Source: Pengzhenrongella frigida
GTDB lineage: Bacteria; Actinomycetota; Actinomycetes; Actinomycetales; Cellulomonadaceae
Direction of reading: 5' to 3'
DNA length: 64,000 nt
Assembly (NCBI RefSeq): GCF_004168625.1
Contig: NZ_SDWW01000023.1
Coordinates: 1 to 64,000 of the forward strand
A model generated the notes under the pieces. It had not been told where the DNA came from. It saw nothing but the letters and a program-made list of their open reading frames with translations, and did no database searches. Below, piece by piece: positions 37,401-46,021 of the stretch (positions are counted from its first letter, which is position 1; each line of letters opens with the position of its first letter). The translations under genes were made by a program, and so were the position numbers.

Positions 37401-40026
37401 CGACGAGTCCGCCAAGTCGGCGCACACCACCCGCCGCGTCGCCGACGACCCCACCACCCTGCTGAGCCAGGCGGCTGCCCGGTACGTCGACTCGCTGTAC
37501 GTCGGCGCCGAGCAGTTGCTCGGACCCCAGCAGGTCGAACGCCTGGACCGTGCAGCGGACCTGGTCGTGCCCGAGCTGACCCGGGCCGCCGCCTGGCCGA
37601 CCCTGCGTGCACACCTGCTCCTGCTCGCAGCACAAGAGGGCGACCCCGTCGCGCACCTGCGCGCCGCCGCGGATGCGCGCGAGCTCGACACCGCCGACGA
37701 CGTCGCCGCCGTGCTCGACTGGCGACTGGACGACACCGGCCTGCGCAACGCCGGCACCGGCCCGCTGCCCTGGCTGCCCAGCATCCCCGCAGCGCTTGGC
37801 GAAGACCCCCAGTGGGGTCCGTACCTGGCAGCGCGCGCCGCGCAGGTACGCGACCTCGGCCAGCAGGTCACCGAGCAGGCGCAATCAGGCGACTCGATGC
37901 CGCAGTGGGCCCGCACCGGGCAGCACCGCCCCGACGACGACCTGCTCGTCCAGGTCTCCGTATGGCGCGCAGCCACCGGCGTGCCGGACAGCGACCGGCG
38001 CCCCACCGGTGCTCCGCATCTTGGCAAGGCCGCCGCCCGTTACCAGCAGACGCTCGACACCCGCCTCGCCACCCAGCACACCCCGGCCCTCGCCGAGTGG
38101 CAGCCCCTGCTCGACCGCGCGCTCACCGATGACCGACACGACGCCTTCATGCCTGTGCTCGCCGAGCGACTGTCGGCCCTGGCGCGCGCCGGCCTCAACG
38201 CACCGCAAATCGTGCGCAGCGCGCTGGCCGACGGCGGCCTTCCCGACGACCACGCCGCGGCGGCCCTGTGGTGGCGCATCACCGGGCGCCTGTCTCCCGC
38301 GGTCGCAGCACAGGCCGAGTCCGACCAGCACCTCACGACCGCGTGGACTCCCCGCCTCGCCGACCTCGTCGGCCCGGACACCGCCGACATGCTGCAGGCC
38401 AGCCCGTGGTGGCCAGCGCTGGTCACCAGCGTCGACCACGCCATCGCCCGCGGCAACACCCTCGAGTGCCTGTTCGCAGCTCCGATCGTCGACGACGACG
38501 TCGACCCGTGCCAGGCACTCGTCTGGCGGATCTCCGTCCTGACCGACCCCGTCGGAGAGAGCTCCGAGCGGTACCGACAAGGGTTCACACTTGGTGGCGA
38601 CGAGGTCGACCCGTTCGGGCAAGACGACCCGCAACACGGGCTCGTTGCCCTCACTGACAACGAGTGGCAGCACCTGTTGCCCGCGGTCGACCAGACCCAG
38701 GACGACCGGTTCGCGCCCGAGCCGGACGAGCCCGACACGACGGATCCCTTCGACGACCCCGCCTTCGTCGAGGCCTTCCTCACCCTCGCGGCGGCCGCGC
38801 GAGCCCACGCCACCACGCTGCCGCCCACCGACCGGATGGTCGACGCGCAGGCAGCGCGGGAGTTCGACGCCGCCATGGCCCCCGTCAGCCCGGCCCGCAT
38901 CCTCGAGCTCAACCGCCTGGCCACCGACTTCTACGTGCGCCAATTCCCCGACTCCTGGGCCCAGCGCTACCTGACCGAACGGCTCCGCACCGACCTCACA
39001 GGCGACCCGTACGTGCTCCCCGGATACGCCCCGGCCGGCTGGACCCGACTCGTCGACCACCTACACCGCCAGGGCGTCACCGACCTGGAGCTCACCGAGT
39101 CCGGCCTGGCCAGCGTCGCGCGAACCGGTCGCCTCATCGACCGCTTCCGCGACCGCCTCGTCTTCCCGATCACCCGCCTCGCCGCCGACGGCGAGCTCGA
39201 ACCACTCGGCTTCGTCGGCCGGCGCCACCCCGAGGCGACCGACCAAACGGGCGGGCCGAAGTACCTGAACACTCCGAATTCGGTGCTGTTCCACAAGGGC
39301 GCGCAGCTCTACACCGTCCGCGCCGACCGCCTCGAATCGGGCGCCGCGCCCGTTCTCGTCGAAGGGCCGGTTGACGCCGTCGCTGTCGCGCTCGCAGGTG
39401 GGAGTCGCTTCGTAGGCGTAGCGCCGCTCGGAACGTCCCTTACCAATGAGCAGGCCAGAGAGCTCGCAGCATTGGTGCACAGAAATGGCGCATCAACCCT
39501 CGTTGCTACCGACGCCGACCTAGCCGGCCGCCTCGCCGCTGAGCGCGACTACTGGCTGCTCGCCCAGCACGGTCTCGCCCCAGCCGCGACCCTCCTACCC
39601 GCCGGCTGGGACCCCGCGAGCCTGCTCGAGGGCTCAGGTGCAGCCAACCTTCGAGCAGCACTTCGAAGCACAACCGACCTCGCTGAAATCCTCATCACCG
39701 AAAACCTGGGCAGCGCCACTGGACTGGAGGCTGTCAGGGGATCGGCGCAAGTGCTCGCGTCCACCCCCCCATACGCTTGGGGCCCCGGCACATCTCGCAT
39801 AGCCCTCCACACCCGCATCCCCGAACATGTCGTGCGTAGAGAACTCGCGCGCGCGCTCCAGCAGTGGACTAAGAATCCTGGTGGCCATGCTGCGGAGCGT
39901 CTCGCCGAACCGAGCACTGAGCGAAGAAGAATGGGGCCATCCACTCATCCGGCACCGCTCCCCAAGACCCCACGGATCGTCGAAGCGTCGAGGCCGAGCG
40001 CCGATCCGACGAGCCCATCCCGATGA
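34483..40026 (+). CDS. MobF relaxase-helicase-primase fusion
   Basis: At about 1847 aa, this protein would nick the element at oriT, unwind it, and possibly prime the complementary strand. The N-terminal TrwC-type relaxase has tyrosines near residues 12-14 (GYDYL) and the metal triad H258, H269, H271 (DPDLHTHVAV). A RecD/TraI-like helicase follows with Walker A APAGAGKTT (K606), VVVDEAGMAD and a TIHTAQGVT motif. Residues about 1470-1760 match the DnaG catalytic core: FRDRLVFPI, PKYLNTPNSVLFHKG, toprim E1627 (LVEGPVDAV) and DxD 1677-1679 (TDADLAG). The ATG at 34483 follows GGAGGTGTGACG. Next come 248 bp before the leader ORF of the cargo operon. Confidence 0.92.
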   Translation: MSIHKLTAGSGYDYLTRQVAVHDATEKGHTSLASYYAARGEAPGTWIGSGLVGIDGLDEGDEVTAEQLRNLFGAGKHPLAEQLRAAAAETGLSEREQETATWLGTPFRVYANDTSAFRIRVAKEIAALNASNGRRSADPVPLADRARIRTQVAAELFREEHGREPADARELAATIAKHSRPRTNAVAGYDLTFSPVKSVSTLWAIADRPIAAAIERAHQTAVKDALAFLENTALFTREGTNGVRQVESRGLVATAFTHRDSRAGDPDLHTHVAVANKVQTRDMGRWLAIDGRLIFAATVAASETYNTALERHLTDTLGLRFEVRPGDDPRKRPVREIVGVDPALASRWSTRRASIEVRRAELASTFQATHGRPPTPVESVQLAQQATLETRQGKPEPRSLAEQRATWAAQARGVLGGERGVQAMLRRVLRPAEAPTRRVDAAWVRETAAVIQNTLQANRSYWQRWHVEAEAQRRVRGVAVRTRDVERVVGLLVDEVLTRRSVPLTRSERDIETPTELRRSDGSSVYTIAGSTLFTSPDLLAAEARIVAHAGQHDGTRATAAAVGQALTQSAADGLPLNAGQASLVTEMATSGARVQLAIAPAGAGKTTAMRALATAWTAGGGDVVGLAPSATAATVLGEAIAARTDTMAKLLWHLDHDPEHLPGWARRIGPASLVVVDEAGMADTLSLDRLIEFVTARGGSVRLVGDDQQLSAVGAGGVLRDVRATHGALHLTELMRFADPAEGAASLALRDGLTESLGFYLDAHRIHVGDLTTLTDDVFDAWRTDREAGRDAVMLAPTRELVGELNDRARAHRLAGQTPERTVSLADGSTASAGDTVITRANNRQLRVTGTDWVKNGDRWHVTAVHSTGALTVRHTTSGCSVDLPADYVRTAVGLGYATTIHTAQGVTADTSHTLLTGQESRQLTYTAVTRGKAANHLYLEVVGDGDEHNVIRPDYVQPLTATDLLERILARDESAKSAHTTRRVADDPTTLLSQAAARYVDSLYVGAEQLLGPQQVERLDRAADLVVPELTRAAAWPTLRAHLLLLAAQEGDPVAHLRAAADARELDTADDVAAVLDWRLDDTGLRNAGTGPLPWLPSIPAALGEDPQWGPYLAARAAQVRDLGQQVTEQAQSGDSMPQWARTGQHRPDDDLLVQVSVWRAATGVPDSDRRPTGAPHLGKAAARYQQTLDTRLATQHTPALAEWQPLLDRALTDDRHDAFMPVLAERLSALARAGLNAPQIVRSALADGGLPDDHAAAALWWRITGRLSPAVAAQAESDQHLTTAWTPRLADLVGPDTADMLQASPWWPALVTSVDHAIARGNTLECLFAAPIVDDDVDPCQALVWRISVLTDPVGESSERYRQGFTLGGDEVDPFGQDDPQHGLVALTDNEWQHLLPAVDQTQDDRFAPEPDEPDTTDPFDDPAFVEAFLTLAAAARAHATTLPPTDRMVDAQAAREFDAAMAPVSPARILELNRLATDFYVRQFPDSWAQRYLTERLRTDLTGDPYVLPGYAPAGWTRLVDHLHRQGVTDLELTESGLASVARTGRLIDRFRDRLVFPITRLAADGELEPLGFVGRRHPEATDQTGGPKYLNTPNSVLFHKGAQLYTVRADRLESGAAPVLVEGPVDAVAVALAGGSRFVGVAPLGTSLTNEQARELAALVHRNGASTLVATDADLAGRLAAERDYWLLAQHGLAPAATLLPAGWDPASLLEGSGAANLRAALRSTTDLAEILITENLGSATGLEAVRGSAQVLASTPPYAWGPGTSRIALHTRIPEHVVRRELARALQQWTKNPGGHAAERLAEPSTERRRMGPSTHPAPLPKTPRIVEASRPSADPTSPSR

Positions 40027-40274
40027 TTCAGATGCGGGTGATGGTCGCGCCATAGAACGAGGCCTGAAGCCATCCGCGCTTCGCGGAGGCGACGAATCGC
40101 AGGGCGTCCTGCCTCAAATTCACGCTGCGGGACGCCAACCAGCATCGCTGGCTCGCTCGCAGCTACCGCTAGGCCGACCAGACACCTCATCCGGCCCGGG
40201 AGTTGGCGTTTCAGTCGCGAACAAACCGACGTGAGGCTGCCATACTCACGCCAGACGCCCGACGGAGGAGCACC

Positions 40275-40331
40275 ATGGCATCGCACGTGAGTGAAGCCCA
40301 ACATCTCGGAGACGCGGCAAGGTCAAAGTAG
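40275..40331 (+). CDS. 18-codon leader ORF before the PLD-helicase gene
   Basis: ATG at 40275 is preceded by a strong GGAGGAG site. It encodes MASHVSEAQHLGDAARSK and stops (TAG) two bases before the helicase ATG, which itself has no ribosome binding site. It is in another frame. The arrangement suggests translational coupling or attenuation; alternatively it is a frameshifted N-terminus of the helicase. Confidence 0.5.
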   Translation: MASHVSEAQHLGDAARSK

Positions 40332-40333
40332 AC

Positions 40334-42370
40334 ATGCTCCGCGACCTCCAGAGCCTGAAGCCGCACTACGCCACCGGCCAGGACTCGCTTCTTGACGACT
40401 TCTACGTGCCCTGCCTCAAAAACGCAAGCCGTTACGACCGGGCAACTGGATACTTCAGTAGCGCGCTTTACGCGGTCACGAGCGCCGCTTACGCCCGATT
40501 TATCGCCGCCGGCGGAACGATCCGACTGATCACCTCGCCGCACCTCTCGTCGGAGGATGTTCAGGCCCTCGCAGAGGGCGCAGCCGCGAAGGAGGTAGGG
40601 GAAAGCGCCCTCCGAAATGAACTGGTCCTCCTGCTGGGTCGGCAAGAGACAGCGGCGCCGACGCGGCTGCTCGCGACTATGGTTGCAACCGGGGTCCTAG
40701 ACCTTCGGGTGGCCCTCCAGCCAGGCGCGGGTATCTTCCACGACAAGGTCGGAATCTTCCAGGACGAAGAAGACAGACGCGTGGCATTTATCGGATCGGC
40801 AAACGAGACCTTCAGCGGCTGGGGTGCAAATCATGAATCTATCGAAGTCTTTGCAAGCTGGGAAGGAACCACTGACCTAGCCCGGGTACGGCGGCTCGCC
40901 GCCTACTTCGAGCGGCTTTGGGCTGGCGGGGAAGGCGAGATTGAGGTGCTCAGCCTCAATAAGGAGATACTAGATCTACTACGCGAGAACGCGCACGACT
41001 CCGTAGAATCTGCTCTCGCCGCTACATCACTGCGCGCGACCACGGATTCTGGCAAGAAGAAGCTCATGGAATTTCAAGCGGACGTCCTCGATTCTTGGAA
41101 GTCCACCAACCATCATGGAATAGTCTCGTTTGCCACCGGTGCAGGCAAGACGATCACCGCTATCGAGGGTATCCGGCGCTGGTCCGCTGATGAGCAAGGT
41201 GGCGCAGCGGTCGTCATCGTCCCGAGCGCTGATCTCCACAAACAGTGGGCAAGAGAGATTAGGGCTGAACTACCGGAAGCGAATCTAATCCTTGCCGGCG
41301 CTGGACATTCCGAATGGCGCGGAGAGCTTCGATGGATCCTTTCAGACCATGCCAGGGATGGACAGCCACGGCTCGTTCTGGCCACCAACAAGACTTTTGT
41401 TTCACCCCAATTTCAGGAGTCTATTGACTCTCGTAGGCCAGAACTTCTGCTCGTTGCCGATGAACTGCACCGAACGGGCTCGCCAGCGGTGCTTCAGGCC
41501 CTACAGAACGCGCCGTTCAAGGCAACCCTTGGACTAAGCGCCACGTACGCGCGCCAATTCGATGAAGGCGGAACCCAAAGCCTCCTCGAATTCTATGGTC
41601 CAGTTCTTGAACCAGTAATTGGCCTCACAGAAGCGATTATGCTTGGCCGGCTCGTTCCCTACGATTACTTTCTCCACAGAACCTCACTGGACGACCAAGA
41701 GCAGGAGCAGTACGACAAACTCACGGTAGAAATCAAGAAGATCGCGGCGCGCGACCGCGACGCAGACTCGTCTAACTCGTTCCTCAAGATGCTGCTAATT
41801 AGGCGAGCGCGAATCCTGAAGCAGGCACACGCGAAGGTACCGGCCGCCCTTGACGTACTTCAGGCCGAGTTTCAAGAAGGCGATCGCTGGCTGGTCTATT
41901 GCGATGACACTACACAGCTCAAGGCGATGATCCAAGCCTGCCTCAGTTGCGGTCTGCCGGCGTTGGAATACCACTCACAGATGACCTCCAGCCGCGACGA
42001 TGTGATGGCCAGTTTCGAGCGCCGCGGAGGCATCATGGTAGCCATTCGATGTCTCGATGAAGGCATCGATATCCCTGCCTGCGACAAGGCTCTCGTCATC
42101 GCCAGCTCGACAGTCGAGCGCGAGTACGTCCAACGGCGCGGACGTGTTCTCCGCACAAGCCCCGACAAATATTCAGCTGCCGTTCACGACATGTTGCTGG
42201 TCGACAAGGCCGGTGGAGTCCTAACGCGAGGCGAAGCGCTCCGTGCGCTTGAATTCGCGAGGCTTGCTCGTAACGAGACTCCAACTTTTGAACTTCAACA
42301 CATGTTGGCCCTAAGTGCCGACTTCGGAGCAGAAATTTCAGCGATACTGGAAGGTTTTGAGGATGAGTAG
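40334..42370 (+). CDS. PLD-domain superfamily 2 helicase (cargo module A)
   Basis: This 678-aa protein has an N-terminal phospholipase-D-like half: KNASRYDRATGYFSSALY, then HDK at 136-138 followed by FIGSANETFSGWG. A DEAD/DEAH-type helicase half follows, with Walker A FATGAGKT (K272), LLVADELHR, LGLSATYAR, VAIRCLDEGID and YVQRRGRVLR. PLD-helicase fusions are frequent in restriction and anti-phage loci, where the PLD part can be a nuclease. It is the first gene of a four-gene operon whose junctions overlap or abut. Base composition is lower in G+C than the relaxase gene. Confidence 0.85.
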   Translation: MLRDLQSLKPHYATGQDSLLDDFYVPCLKNASRYDRATGYFSSALYAVTSAAYARFIAAGGTIRLITSPHLSSEDVQALAEGAAAKEVGESALRNELVLLLGRQETAAPTRLLATMVATGVLDLRVALQPGAGIFHDKVGIFQDEEDRRVAFIGSANETFSGWGANHESIEVFASWEGTTDLARVRRLAAYFERLWAGGEGEIEVLSLNKEILDLLRENAHDSVESALAATSLRATTDSGKKKLMEFQADVLDSWKSTNHHGIVSFATGAGKTITAIEGIRRWSADEQGGAAVVIVPSADLHKQWAREIRAELPEANLILAGAGHSEWRGELRWILSDHARDGQPRLVLATNKTFVSPQFQESIDSRRPELLLVADELHRTGSPAVLQALQNAPFKATLGLSATYARQFDEGGTQSLLEFYGPVLEPVIGLTEAIMLGRLVPYDYFLHRTSLDDQEQEQYDKLTVEIKKIAARDRDADSSNSFLKMLLIRRARILKQAHAKVPAALDVLQAEFQEGDRWLVYCDDTTQLKAMIQACLSCGLPALEYHSQMTSSRDDVMASFERRGGIMVAIRCLDEGIDIPACDKALVIASSTVEREYVQRRGRVLRTSPDKYSAAVHDMLLVDKAGGVLTRGEALRALEFARLARNETPTFELQHMLALSADFGAEISAILEGFEDE

Positions 42371-42617
42371 TGCGTATTCAAGAGATCAGCAAGATCCAAA
42401 GGAGCGCGCAAAGGCGGTACTCTTGACGGTAGTCCACCGTAGCGATTTCCGGCGCGACCACCCAACCATCTCCTCTGTCGTCACTGATGACATCGTCGAG
42501 GACGCTGTCGAAGCAGCGTATAAGACACAGTTCGACGAGAATAGGGCCCAATTCCGTCAGAAAATCGCTGCCCTCGGTGAGCTTGTGGCGCAGAATCTCC
42601 GACCGGAGAGTGAATAG
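42363..42617 (+). CDS. Small hypothetical protein (84 aa), module A
   Basis: This begins MSSAYSRDQQDPKERAKAVL and is helical and charged (TDDIVEDAVEAAYKTQFDENR). The ATG at 42363 overlaps the helicase stop by eight bases, and its stop directly abuts the ATG of the ATPase gene. A small linker protein between an effector and an ABC/SMC-type ATPase is the plan of several three-component defence systems; no sequence family was recognised. Confidence 0.75.
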   Translation: MSSAYSRDQQDPKERAKAVLLTVVHRSDFRRDHPTISSVVTDDIVEDAVEAAYKTQFDENRAQFRQKIAALGELVAQNLRPESE

Positions 42618-44600
42618 ATGAGTCTCGAGCTCATTAGCCTGACTCTAAGAAATTTCGGGCCATACTACGGAGAGAGCCATCTTGAATTCGCCGCGCCCGG
42701 CGAGCATCCGCTGACGTTGGTCTACGGCGAAAACACCCTCGGCAAGACTCAGATGTTCAACGCGTTGCGGTGGTCTCTATACGGAACATGGAATGGCGCA
42801 CGAGGAGCCCAGCCGACTGCGACTGAACTCGAGAACCGGTTCAACCGGCGAGCGCATCGCGAGGGCGAAGACGAGATGAGCGTGACGCTCCGGTTTTCAG
42901 CCAACGGAAAAAACTACGACTTGCATCGATCCGCCTCTGGTTTCGCAACCGGCGCTGCGAGACAGGCAGCTGACCTTCGCATCGACTCAGACGCGATTGC
43001 CGCGAACCGGATTCCAGCGGAGATCGGGAACCTCCTGCATCCTCAAATTGCTGACTTCTTCTTGTTCGATGGAGAACTCCTAGAGCGCTTTTTCGAACGC
43101 TTGCGGACGACCGATCAGCGCCGAGAAATCCGCAACTCGATCGATCGTGTCTTGGGAGTTCCCGCTCTACAGCGCGCTTACGACGACATCGCAGAAATGA
43201 CGACAACAGCAGGTTTGGCAGCAGCCAAATCAATGAAAGCAGGAAACGAGCGTACGCGGGTCCAGGCCGAGTACAAACGGTTGAGCAGCAACTCCATCAG
43301 CATCCAGAAGGACCTCACGGGTCTCCACGCGAGTCTCGGCAGGGTCAAGTTGGACCTCGCCACAAAGTCGGAGGAGCTCCGCTCCGTAGACGCTCTCAAG
43401 GAAGACGCGAAGCAACTTGAACACCTTGAGGCACGGCTCGCGGATCTCAAGAAAGATGATGAAGCGGGGAAGATCGCACTACAGGGTTTGCTTACGGATG
43501 GCTGGTTCTCTGTAGCCCTTAAGGGGGTTTCCGCAGCCCTCACGCGAACGAAGACCGAGCTTGAAGATGCGCAGGCACAGAGAGAAGTCCACGATGCCCT
43601 TCAGCTAAAGGTCCGAACCCTTGAGGCTCGAATCCATGGCGGGAGTTGTGAGGCTTGTGGACAAGTACTTCCGCCGCCCGACGCCACTGTCTACGCAGAC
43701 CTTGAAACGACGCGGTCAGAACTCGCGGCGCTCGGTAACGCCGTAGATATGCTGTCGATCATCGAACGTGAACGCCAACTGCAAAAGGTTTTCGATGACA
43801 GAACGGTGAAGTTATACCGAGAACGTGTAAACAGCCTTCATCGGGCTCGACTGGGGCGGACGGAAACCCAGCGCGAAATCGATGACATCAATGTTCGCCT
43901 TGCGGAGCACAGTGCTCCGGCGATCCGGAGCTTGGCGGCGGTGGTCGAGAGTTTGAAACAGCAACTAGAAGATCACGGGAACAAGATCGAGTTGCGAAGC
44001 CTTGATTTTCAGGGCGTTCAGGCGGATCTGGCGAAGCTAGCGACGAAACTTGGTCGGCTCCCCTCAGTCGACCCGAAACCAGCCGCGCTCAGCGCGTTCT
44101 ACGGCTATCTGGCTGATGCCTTCGACAACTCAATTCAGGAATATCGCAATAGTGTCCGAGAGGCTGTCCAGGCCGACGTCACAGATCAGTTCAAGCGACT
44201 AATCCGCGACCCGCAAGCGTACGGCGAGGTCAAGATTGGCGCGGACTTCGATATGCAGCTACTTGATCCACATGGACGTGAGCGCCAGACGAGCGAAGGT
44301 GGGCGGCAACTCTTGGCTCTGGCGTTCATTGGTGCACTAAAGCGCGTGGCGGTGCGCGGAGGACCGGTAATCCTCGACAGCCCTCTTGGTCGCCTCGACA
44401 AGGAACACAGAAGCAACGTCCTGAGAACTTGGATCCCGCAACTCGGGTCTCAGGCTTCACTCTTTGTTCAGTCCGGGGAGCTTACTGAGCAGGAGGCAGC
44501 AAGCATCGTTGGTGACATCGTTGGGGCCGAGTATCGACTCGTACGACCCGACCGGGATCCGGAGAACGTTGTGATCGAGCGCATAGGGAGGGCATCGTGA
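42618..44600 (+). CDS. DndD/Rad50-like SMC ATPase with CxxC hook (module A)
   Basis: This 660-aa protein has Walker A VYGENTLGKT (K43) and a DndD-like FFLFDGELLERFFERL segment. Two coiled-coil arms flank CEAC (C344/C347), which resembles the Rad50 zinc hook. The signature is TSEGGRQLLALAFIGAL and Walker B is PVILDSPLGRLD. DndD-like ATPases act in DNA phosphorothioation and several defence systems; here dndB, dndC and dndE are absent, so a sulfur-modification role is unlikely. It probably senses or holds DNA ends for the PLD-helicase. The start abuts the 84-aa gene. Confidence 0.85.
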   Translation: MSLELISLTLRNFGPYYGESHLEFAAPGEHPLTLVYGENTLGKTQMFNALRWSLYGTWNGARGAQPTATELENRFNRRAHREGEDEMSVTLRFSANGKNYDLHRSASGFATGAARQAADLRIDSDAIAANRIPAEIGNLLHPQIADFFLFDGELLERFFERLRTTDQRREIRNSIDRVLGVPALQRAYDDIAEMTTTAGLAAAKSMKAGNERTRVQAEYKRLSSNSISIQKDLTGLHASLGRVKLDLATKSEELRSVDALKEDAKQLEHLEARLADLKKDDEAGKIALQGLLTDGWFSVALKGVSAALTRTKTELEDAQAQREVHDALQLKVRTLEARIHGGSCEACGQVLPPPDATVYADLETTRSELAALGNAVDMLSIIERERQLQKVFDDRTVKLYRERVNSLHRARLGRTETQREIDDINVRLAEHSAPAIRSLAAVVESLKQQLEDHGNKIELRSLDFQGVQADLAKLATKLGRLPSVDPKPAALSAFYGYLADAFDNSIQEYRNSVREAVQADVTDQFKRLIRDPQAYGEVKIGADFDMQLLDPHGRERQTSEGGRQLLALAFIGALKRVAVRGGPVILDSPLGRLDKEHRSNVLRTWIPQLGSQASLFVQSGELTEQEAASIVGDIVGAEYRLVRPDRDPENVVIERIGRAS

Positions 44601-44956
44601 GCGATGACAAGGTGCAGATCGGTCTGGGGCAAGACGCCGACAACGCACTCAAGGCGCTTGTTGACCAAGGCATATTCCCGAACGAGGGCGTGGGCTACAA
44701 GTTCGGCGTCGCCTACGCCCTTTCGCTGGGCACGACCCCCGAAGAGGTGGAAATAATCGGCAATAAGACGAAGTTTGCCGTGGCTGGACTTGATCCAGAT
44801 GGGCGCCTATCCATTTTAATTACCACCTTTCTTCCGGACTCCGATCGTCCCTACTGGGCCGCTGAAAAGCTTGCCGACTGGGGACTCCGCGATCTCGCTC
44901 GCAGACTGGCCGCTCACGAGGATCTCGCCGAGATCATGGAGCAAGCCGTCCTCTGA
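44597..44956 (+). CDS. Small hypothetical protein (119 aa), module A
   Basis: This begins VSDDKVQIGLGQDADNALKA; GVGYKFGVAYALSLG and YWAAEKLADWGLRDLARRL are its most regular parts, suggesting an alpha/beta fold. The GTG at 44597 overlaps the ATPase stop by four bases (GTGA), so it is translated with it. No family identified; it could be a sensor or toxin component. A 210-bp gap then separates module A from module B. Confidence 0.75.
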   Translation: MSDDKVQIGLGQDADNALKALVDQGIFPNEGVGYKFGVAYALSLGTTPEEVEIIGNKTKFAVAGLDPDGRLSILITTFLPDSDRPYWAAEKLADWGLRDLARRLAAHEDLAEIMEQAVL

Positions 44957-45086
44957 AGCCAAGGACTCGACCTCCCAGCGCCGACGCGGTCGCCTATCGG
45001 TACCGTCCGAGCCATGTCGGCGCCGGGGGCTGTCGGTACCAGCGCGTAGCCTTGGACCAGCACGGCGGTCGGTAGCAATGGCGGGT

Positions 45087-45100
45087 CACACGCGAGTGTG
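45087..45100. promoter_or_regulatory. Small palindrome before module B
   Basis: CACAC-GCGA-GTGTG lies about 70 bp upstream of the first ParB-like gene of module B. It could be an operator for either ParB-like protein. TTGACG at 45,114 is a candidate -35, but no well-spaced -10 was found. Confidence 0.35.
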
Positions 45101-45166
45101 TCGGCGGATCACCTTGACGACGCGCTCTGGCAGAATCCGTGTTGACGACAAGAGGGGTTGGTACCA

Positions 45167-46021
45167 GTGGAGAGCTCCGAGAGAGTCGACCAGGGAGGCA
45201 CCTCCGTTGGCGGTTCTGGTACCTCGTCCGGGGTGACGACCGTCACTCACGTGCAGGTCGACCGAATCCGGCCTGAAGATGGCTTGGGCCGCAAGAGAGA
45301 CCGCGAAGGTCACCTTGAACTGCAACGATCCATTCGACAGTTTGGGGTTCTTACGCCGATCACCGTCCGCCCCGCTGGCGACGGCACTGACGACTATCTT
45401 CTTATCAAGGGCCAAGGGCGGACCCTCGCTTGTCGTATTCTCGGCATGCAAGAGATTCCGGCGATCGTCGTCGACGAGGCCTACGGCCAGGACGAAAAAG
45501 TACGCCAGTTCCTGGTTGAGAATGTAGCGCGGCTCCGAATGCGTCCAGTTGATCGGGCGCTTCTCATTCGGAGGGCACGCGAAGATGGTGAAGAGACAAC
45601 CGAAATCGCCCGTAGATTCGGGGTGACCGCGACAACTGTTCGCCGGCTACTTGCCCAGTTCGAAGGTGCCTCGACTACTGAGGTAGCCGCGCTGCGATCA
45701 GGCGAGATAAGCCTCTCGCTGCACGCTGTAATCGCTCGGCATGTTGACCCAGGGGAACGGGATGATGCCGTCAGAGTTGTTTCGGGGGCCGATATCCGAA
45801 CAAAGGAGCTCGACGCAATTTTCGTCGGGCTCGGGTGGAGTGAATTGACCACCCTAGGGCTAACTCAGCGGGCCCAACGAATGGCCTTGCTGAGTTGGGC
45901 GTGCTATTCGATCGCAAACCTCCCCGGCGGTACTGTCCGTGATCGAATTCGCGGGCTCGCCACGCATTTTCCTCTTGAGTTTGAACCTGACGGTGCGACA
46001 TTGGCATTGGTGTCCCGATGA
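45167..46021 (+). CDS. ParB-like protein 1 (module B)
   Basis: The protein is about 284 aa. The ParB/sulfiredoxin-like N-domain shows RIRPEDGLGRKRD, LQRSIRQFGVLTPITV, DYLLIKGQGRTLACRILG and VRQFLVENVARLRM. A helix-turn-helix follows (ETTEIARRFGVTATTVRRLL). The C-terminal domain is not recognised. The GTG at 45167 has AGAGGGG nine bases upstream. It is the first gene of an operon with a second ParB-like protein and a DNA methyltransferase, so it may direct or regulate modification; partition is less likely because no ParA is present. Confidence 0.8.
   Translation: MESSERVDQGGTSVGGSGTSSGVTTVTHVQVDRIRPEDGLGRKRDREGHLELQRSIRQFGVLTPITVRPAGDGTDDYLLIKGQGRTLACRILGMQEIPAIVVDEAYGQDEKVRQFLVENVARLRMRPVDRALLIRRAREDGEETTEIARRFGVTATTVRRLLAQFEGASTTEVAALRSGEISLSLHAVIARHVDPGERDDAVRVVSGADIRTKELDAIFVGLGWSELTTLGLTQRAQRMALLSWACYSIANLPGGTVRDRIRGLATHFPLEFEPDGATLALVSR

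Noticed and set aside
34300-37884. 1194-codon open frame antisense to the relaxase
   Set aside because: High-G+C shadow of the relaxase reading frame; repetitive Gly/Val/Arg content, no domain, and the sense strand has clear relaxase motifs.
42618-44600. DndD of a phosphorothioation (Dnd) cluster
   Set aside because: No dndB, dndC or dndE and no cysteine desulfurase in the window; only the ATPase type is shared.
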